DNA of 46,023 nt from Alistipes senegalensis (lineage in GTDB: Bacteria; Bacteroidota; Bacteroidia; Bacteroidales; Rikenellaceae). This document shows positions 41,137-46,023 of this stretch, piece after piece; position 1 is the first letter of the stretch; every line of letters starts with the position of its first letter. The stretch lies in NCBI GenBank assembly GCA_023665825.1, contig JAMPDE010000001.1, forward strand, positions 1-46,023. Direction: 5' to 3'. The position numbers were made by a program, and so were the translations under genes. Under the pieces are notes generated by a model that did not search any database, was not told the DNA's origin, and saw only the letters and a program-made list of their open reading frames with translations.

Positions 41137-42696
41137 TCATCGTGCCGCTTCCGCCACTTTTATTTCGAGTTCGGCATCCTTTCGGCGGATCGCTTCGGCC
41201 ACCGCTTCGGCCGTTTCCTTGTCGGGGAACAATCCCACGACGAAAAGATTCCGGCCAACTTTCGAGACTTCGGCATCTGCCGCAACCGCAACGATAGCCG
41301 CCCGAATCGGTTGGGAAAGCTCCGCCGCACCGAGCACCTCCACACGGAACATCGGCCCGTCCGTATCAGGCTGTTGCGAAAGATTGCGGACTGCGCCGTG
41401 CTTCCACACGACGATTTCAGGACGGATGAATCCTTTCTTTTTCAGCAGCTGCTGCGCGGCTTCCGCTTCCGCAAGCGTAGCGAATCCTCCGGCATAATAA
41501 TTCCATTTCCCGTCGTTGTCGATCAGGTACGAAAGCGGGTAAGCCCCTTTGAAAATCGACACCGGCCGTTTGGCATTGAACGTACCGAGCAGAATCCGAT
41601 AAATCGTACCTCGTGCGTATATCCGGCATTCGGGAATCGGATGCCGTGCGTCATAGTGCGGCGTCTTCGAGAAAGCGAGCGAATCGTAATCGACGAAAAA
41701 CCGCTCGACGATTTCGATTTCCGGCACGCAAAAATCGACCGCTTCCACTTGCTTCCTGACCACCGAAAGCGAATCGCGGGCCGCATCGAGTCCCAGTAAT
41801 CGGGCCATGTCCATCTCGTAATCGAGCGCCACGCCCTTACGCACGCAATAATCGGCCACCTTGTCCGAAATCGTCCGGTCACGCAGACCTGCCAGCCGTT
41901 GCATCGCTTCGGTCAGACGGCTTTCTTGCTCGGCAAGCAGACGGTCGTGGTCAATTTTGTCCAGCAAATAGCCGTAGGCATAGCTCTTATTGTCGAAAAC
42001 ATAGTTCCAAACCTTCGCCAATGAATCCGCCAACAGCCGATTCGTATCGGTCAACACATGGAAGCGTTTGTAAATCGCCACCGCCTCGTCCTCGACCGTT
42101 GCAGCCTCGTAAGAACGGGCCAAGAGAGCCAACGAATCGTAATTGGCGAAATAGCGGTTCACCAATTCCATCGCCCGAAATTCCAGACTTTGGGCCCGCA
42201 ACAACACCGCATATTCCGATTCGGGCAGATTTTCACGGAAATATCCGTTGTAAACCAAATTCCGCACCTTCGGCCCGACCGCCGGGAGAACCGCATCGGA
42301 TCCCGTATCGGCGACTTCCGTTTCGATCGAAGAATCGGCCCCTTCCAACCGAGCCAGCACCCATTCCTGTTCGAGGGCGTTGATTCGATCGACCAACCGC
42401 CCTTTGGCATTCCGAACGGCGAACATCCGGTTTTCCAACTGCAAAATCTCTTCCGAAATCCGGCTGCGCGCTTCGGGTTCGGTACGCAGCCGCGCACGCA
42501 GGAATTCCATCGCCATAGCAATCGAATCTTCGCGCAGCTGCAACAGCTTGTCCTCCTCCATCAGCGCGGCGTACTGCCGGTCGGATTCCAATCCCGCCGG
42601 CTCGGGATTCGCGACCGACTGCCGCGCATACATCCACCCCGACACGAAAAACACCGCGACGGCCGCCGATACGATTTTAGGCAATATGCGGGTCAT
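41137..42696 (-). CDS. Envelope protein with C-terminal SPOR-like repeats
   Basis: A 519-residue protein. The N-terminal hydrophobic segment (ILPKIVSAAVAVFFVSGWMYA) is a signal or anchor. A long helical, acidic middle follows. Two SPOR-like alpha/beta repeats lie near the C-terminus: YRILLGTF with YYAGGFATLAEAEAAQQLL, and FRVEVLGA with LFVVGLFPDKETAEAVAEAI. SPOR domains bind denuded peptidoglycan glycans at division sites. The start codon (42696) overlaps the TrkH stop as ATGA, which I prefer; an ATG three codons upstream (42705) is an alternative. It ends the mtaB-sensor-trkH operon. The SPOR call rests on pattern only. Confidence 0.75.
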   Translation of the reverse strand: MTRILPKIVSAAVAVFFVSGWMYARQSVANPEPAGLESDRQYAALMEEDKLLQLREDSIAMAMEFLRARLRTEPEARSRISEEILQLENRMFAVRNAKGRLVDRINALEQEWVLARLEGADSSIETEVADTGSDAVLPAVGPKVRNLVYNGYFRENLPESEYAVLLRAQSLEFRAMELVNRYFANYDSLALLARSYEAATVEDEAVAIYKRFHVLTDTNRLLADSLAKVWNYVFDNKSYAYGYLLDKIDHDRLLAEQESRLTEAMQRLAGLRDRTISDKVADYCVRKGVALDYEMDMARLLGLDAARDSLSVVRKQVEAVDFCVPEIEIVERFFVDYDSLAFSKTPHYDARHPIPECRIYARGTIYRILLGTFNAKRPVSIFKGAYPLSYLIDNDGKWNYYAGGFATLAEAEAAQQLLKKKGFIRPEIVVWKHGAVRNLSQQPDTDGPMFRVEVLGAAELSQPIRAAIVAVAADAEVSKVGRNLFVVGLFPDKETAEAVAEAIRRKDAELEIKVAEAAR

Positions 42697-44138
42697 CTCC
42701 ACCATTTTATGAAAAACAACTGTATCAAACCGAAAATTTCCAAACGGCCGAACAACATCAACAACGAATTGGATAATTTGAACAACGCGGGCAGCTGGGA
42801 AAAGTTGTCCATCGAGCCGACCGCACCGAATCCGGGCCCGACGTTGCCGATCGAGGCGATCGCACCCGAAAAACTGGTCATCAGGTCGATGCCGAACATC
42901 GTTCCGAAAAGGGTACCGATCAAAATCAGCATCAGATAGGTAACGATGAAGACCGTTACCGAATGCAATGCCTCGTTGTCCTGAATCGCACCGTCAAGTC
43001 GAATCCGAATGATCGCATTGGGGTGCTGCTGCTGGCTCAACCGCGCCCGAATCATTTTCAACGAGAGAACGAGCCGATTGATTTTCAACCCGCCCGAAGT
43101 GGAACCGGCGCACGCGCAGACGAACGAACCGAACAGCAGCAACACGATAGCGAACGAAGGCCATTGGTTGGTATCGGCCGTAGCGAAACCGGTCGTCGTA
43201 ACCAACGACACGAACTGAAACATGCCGCTGCGCAACGCCGAGAAGAAAGTAGGATAGAACCCTGCGGCGAAAATGCTGACGGCAATCAAAAAACCGCCTA
43301 CGAGCAGCATGCCCAGATACCAGCGGGTCACTTCGGAACGGAACATATTGTTGCGTTTGCCGGTCACCGTTGCGAATATCAGCCCGAAGTGCACGCCCGC
43401 CATCGCCATCGCACAGGTAAGCACCCAGTCGATAACCGGACTGTTGAAATAGGCGATCGAAGCGTTTTTCGTCGAAAATCCGCTCGTTGCACTGACCGAC
43501 ATGGCATGACACAGCGCATCGAACCAGTTCATGCCCGCCAATTTGAGCAGCAACATCGAAACGACGGTCAAACCCAGATAGACCACCAGCAGAATCATGA
43601 CGATTACCTGCGTGCGGTAGCGGAAATTGTCTTTGGCCAGCGTGGAGAGCTCGACATTGGTCAGGGTCAGTTTGTTGCGGCCCATCGACGGCAGAATGAC
43701 CAGCGCGAACATCACGACCCCGATACCCCCGATCCACGTCGTGGACATGCGCCAGAAAAGCAGGCCGCGCGGCAGCGATTCGATGTCGTTCAGCACGGTC
43801 GCACCGGTAGTCGTGAAACCCGAAACACTCTCGAACCAAGCATTGATCAACGAGAATTCGCCGCCCCAAATCAAATAGGGGAACGTCCCGACGACACAAG
43901 CCACCAACCATGCGCCGACGACGATGCAGAAACCCTCTTTGGTAGTCAGCTGCTCCTGCCGTTCGACGAAAATCAAGGGAAATACGCCCAGCAGCGTGGT
44001 CAGCAAAGCCGAAAGCAAGAGCGGATAAAAGGCCGAATCTATGTTATTGTACCAAGAAATTCCGGCCGACAACAACATGAATGCTGCGATGAACAGCATC
44101 ACCACTCCGATATAGCGTAAAACGACGTCCGCCCGCAT
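42693..44138 (-). CDS. Potassium uptake protein TrkH family
   Basis: A 481-residue protein with four M1-P-M2 repeats. The filter loops each carry the conserved glycine: SGFTTTGAT, SATSGFST, VTTTGFAT and SIGNVGPGFG. This is the TrkH/KtrB pore that lets K+ into the cell and normally needs a TrkA/KtrA regulator. No trkA is in the window. Upstream in the operon (11-base gap) is a two-helix sensor-like protein, and downstream is the SPOR-like protein, overlapping by four bases. Confidence 0.94.
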   Translation of the reverse strand: MRADVVLRYIGVVMLFIAAFMLLSAGISWYNNIDSAFYPLLLSALLTTLLGVFPLIFVERQEQLTTKEGFCIVVGAWLVACVVGTFPYLIWGGEFSLINAWFESVSGFTTTGATVLNDIESLPRGLLFWRMSTTWIGGIGVVMFALVILPSMGRNKLTLTNVELSTLAKDNFRYRTQVIVMILLVVYLGLTVVSMLLLKLAGMNWFDALCHAMSVSATSGFSTKNASIAYFNSPVIDWVLTCAMAMAGVHFGLIFATVTGKRNNMFRSEVTRWYLGMLLVGGFLIAVSIFAAGFYPTFFSALRSGMFQFVSLVTTTGFATADTNQWPSFAIVLLLFGSFVCACAGSTSGGLKINRLVLSLKMIRARLSQQQHPNAIIRIRLDGAIQDNEALHSVTVFIVTYLMLILIGTLFGTMFGIDLMTSFSGAIASIGNVGPGFGAVGSMDNFSQLPALFKLSNSLLMLFGRLEIFGLIQLFFIKWWR

Positions 44139-44149
44139 CTTCGTTCAGC

Positions 44150-44929
44150 TTACTTCTGTTTGGTCATCGAAATCAACGTGTCGATCCGTTCTTTCAGCGT
44201 CAGCACCTCGTCTTTCAGATCGCCTTTCACGACGAACGGGATGCGGAACGTCAGAAAATCGCCCAGCCCCTTGTTCATCCGCAAAATGGGATTGACGCAA
44301 TAAATCGACATGAAATAATAGAGCATCAGCACGATAGCGATCATCACGGCCAACGAAATGAGCACCGGCGTCACGGCCCGATAGGCATTCTTCCGCATCT
44401 GCTCCGCACGCGGAGCCAGCGAACTCTGGGTCGAGGTCATATACGCCTTGATTGCAGCCGTTACCCGGCCGTAAATAGGTTGGTATTCATTACCATACCA
44501 TAGTCCGGCCTTCGGGTTTCCCCGCAACGTCGCCGACGAATCGAGTTCCGATTCGCCGAACGCCAAATAGGCATCCGTCAACAGCCGCAGCTCCGTCGTG
44601 GCGAACGCCAGCGAATCAAGAAACGACTTATCGACCGCCTCGCTCCGTGCGATAGCCAGCGTGTTTTCCAAACGTTCCAAACTAGTCCGGCAAATGCTGT
44701 CGTACGACCGGTCGCCGAGCACCGAAAGATGAATGAACGCCGCATTCTGTTCGTGCGCGGCATCGAGCATCGTTTTCGCCAGCGTGATGTTCCGCCGGTT
44801 GGCCTCCAATATGTCGCCCGTATCGCGGCTCAAATGACTCAACTCCAAGAGCGACACCATACCCGAAAAAAAGAGCAGGCATACGATGCTCAAAAAACCG
44901 ACCGTCACCCGTTTACGCAATCCCGTCAT
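44150..44929 (-). CDS. Two-helix membrane protein with periplasmic four-helix-bundle-like domain
   Basis: A 259-residue protein with membrane segments at about 9-28 and 188-210. The intervening 160 residues are helical and periplasmic (ILEANRRNITLAKTMLDAA), like the 4HB ligand-binding domain of chemoreceptors and kinases. After the second segment comes a HAMP-like start (NPILRMNKGLGDFL) and a short tail. There is no kinase, methyl-accepting or output domain. It overlaps the mtaB stop by four bases and precedes trkH by 11, so it could sense conditions for the potassium channel. That role is inference. Confidence 0.75.
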   Translation of the reverse strand: MTGLRKRVTVGFLSIVCLLFFSGMVSLLELSHLSRDTGDILEANRRNITLAKTMLDAAHEQNAAFIHLSVLGDRSYDSICRTSLERLENTLAIARSEAVDKSFLDSLAFATTELRLLTDAYLAFGESELDSSATLRGNPKAGLWYGNEYQPIYGRVTAAIKAYMTSTQSSLAPRAEQMRKNAYRAVTPVLISLAVMIAIVLMLYYFMSIYCVNPILRMNKGLGDFLTFRIPFVVKGDLKDEVLTLKERIDTLISMTKQK

Positions 44930-46023
44930 AATTTTCTCTCATTTTCGCGCTCCGCTTCCGTGAGCGCATCTTTGCAAAGATAATTATTTTCGGCGAGGAT
45001 TTCTCCCGCCAAATCATGAAATTCGTCCATCGCACCCAATTTCACCCGACAAAGCGTGTTGACCCGCGTCCGGTCGTAGGGAGCCTTCACCCGCCGGTAA
45101 TTGCCCGTATAACCGAACATCATCCCGTTGCGGCGCGTGCTCTCGAAGAGCACCGTATCCTCCGTACCGACTGCTGCCGCGCAAAATTCGCCGTGCAACC
45201 GGCGGCAAAGGCTCTCCAATTCCTCCACGCGCCGCGTCGCGACCGATGCCTGCACTTTGTCGGGCAAATCGACCGCCGGCGTACCCGGCCGCTCCGAGAA
45301 AGGAAAGATATGCAGAAACGCCGGATGCAGCTCCGCCAGAAAATCGTACGTCCGCCGGAAATCCTCCTCCGTTTCGCCCGGAAAGCCGACAATCACGTCG
45401 ATTCCGATAAAGGCATCGGGCATCGCACGGCGCACGGCGGCGATGCGGTCGGCGAAACGGGCGGTCGTATAACGCCTGCGCATCAGCCCCAGTATCCGGT
45501 CGGAACCGCTCTGTATCGGAATATGGAAGTGGTGCTGGAACTTCGGCGAAGCGGCGCAGAACTCGATGATTTCGTCGGTCAGCAGATTCGGTTCGATGGA
45601 CGAAATGCGGTAGCGTTCGATTCCGTCCACCGCATCGAGCGCCCGCAGCAGGTCGACGAAGCGTTCGCCCGTCGTGCGGCCGAAATCGCCCGTATTCACC
45701 CCCGTGAGTACGATTTCTTTCTGTCCGGCGGCCGCGATTTTACGGGCTTCCTCCACCAAATCGGCAATCGGCATGTTGCGGCTCGACCCGCGTGCATAGT
45801 GGATGGTGCAGTAGGAACAGCAATAGTCGCACCCGTCCTGCACTTTCAGAAAGGCGCGCGTTCGGTCGCCGCTCGAAAAAGCGGCGAAAAACGACGTCAG
45901 GTCGTCCGTCTCGCAGCTGTACACCTGCGCCCGTCCCTTGCCCGGAAGTTCGCACACACGGCGGTACAGCTCGCCTTTGTCGTTGTTGCTCAACACCAGA
46001 TCGACCCCCTCGATAGCGGCGAT
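44926..46023 (-). CDS. mtaB: tRNA t6A37 methylthiotransferase MtaB (5' end outside the window)
   Basis: The frame runs open to the right edge, so the first residues are missing; 365 residues are visible. The radical-SAM motif is CDYCCSYC (CX3CX2C), near 45,815-45,840. It is followed by YARGSSRN and the MiaB/MtaB-type stretches EIVLTGVNTGDFG, RISSIEPN, HFHIPIQSGSD and GFPGETEEDF. A TRAM-like C-terminal part ends at the stop. The enzyme adds a methylthio group to t6A at position 37 of ANN-decoding tRNAs, using SAM and two Fe-S clusters. The missing N-terminus should hold the cysteines of the second cluster. The MtaB subtype rather than MiaB is judged from sequence style. Confidence 0.88.
   Translation of the reverse strand: MAAIEGVDLVLSNNDKGELYRRVCELPGKGRAQVYSCETDDLTSFFAAFSSGDRTRAFLKVQDGCDYCCSYCTIHYARGSSRNMPIADLVEEARKIAAAGQKEIVLTGVNTGDFGRTTGERFVDLLRALDAVDGIERYRISSIEPNLLTDEIIEFCAASPKFQHHFHIPIQSGSDRILGLMRRRYTTARFADRIAAVRRAMPDAFIGIDVIVGFPGETEEDFRRTYDFLAELHPAFLHIFPFSERPGTPAVDLPDKVQASVATRRVEELESLCRRLHGEFCAAAVGTEDTVLFESTRRNGMMFGYTGNYRRVKAPYDRTRVNTLCRVKLGAMDEFHDLAGEILAENNYLCKDALTEAERENERKL

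Noticed and set aside
1-46023. CRISPR arrays and insertion sequences
   Set aside because: Reading the window shows no regularly spaced direct repeats and no transposase-like protein.

Overview
The window looks like chromosome from a member of the Bacteroidales. Most of it is GC-rich, apart from one AT-rich block at the left end. Start codons lack Shine-Dalgarno sequences. Almost every transcription unit begins with the Bacteroidetes -7 promoter box TAnnTTTG, often TATCTTTG or TACCTTTG. The gene content fits as well: a pyrophosphate-type phosphofructokinase, DUF4294, DUF4890-like and Fibrobacter-paralog-domain surface proteins, a CarboxypepD_reg/TonB-type outer-membrane barrel, and an rSAM/lipoprotein pair. 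An Alistipes-like (Rikenellaceae) source is my inference from base composition and gene style; no 16S gene is present.

Layout. 1-2036: AT-rich island with the tail of an unknown gene and a complete OLD-family ATPase/TOPRIM nuclease, probably acquired horizontally. 2189-6562 (minus): era, a 662-residue TPR protein and an MFS transporter in one run. 6563-6941: a non-coding stretch with back-to-back promoters and a long rod-like hairpin with a central bubble and its own terminator, which I read as a 6S-like RNA. A small lipoprotein gene follows, facing ffh. 9016-16805 (minus): DUF4294, an outer-membrane barrel and a Spy-like protein. These lie downstream of a mazG / gamma-carbonic-anhydrase / LytS-type kinase / LytTR regulator operon. 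The kinase carries a segment resembling the cold-shock-like RNA-binding domain of Rho in its predicted periplasmic loop.

16886-27989: a GH20 hexosaminidase lipoprotein (plus) converges with a TlpA-like lipoprotein (minus); then pheT, an EamA transporter, and a lepA plus acyl-CoA ligase operon behind a curious tandem-promoter element. 28047-33455: tRNA-Gly(CCC), a holin-like/YtxH pair, a SLOG protein, a three-gene unknown envelope operon, PPi-PFK and a cold-shock protein. 33596-36221: a small lipoprotein plus a SPASM radical-SAM enzyme (the strongest candidate for a little-described system), then an SPFH protein with a ribbon-helix-helix partner. 36272-46023: a sirtuin without zinc cysteines, tRNA-Pro(CGG), a FISUMP-type surface lipoprotein divergent from a double-CDGSH iron-sulfur protein, floA-nfeD, and an operon running mtaB / 4-helix sensor-like protein / trkH / SPOR-like protein.

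Functionally this is mostly core chromosome: translation and targeting (era, ffh, pheT, lepA, two tRNAs, mtaB) mixed with envelope genes. Transcription units are short. They are separated by clear hairpin terminators and restarted by TAnnTTTG boxes. Those boxes helped fix several start codons and suggest that two genes (the SLOG protein and DUF4294) are transcribed nearly leaderless.
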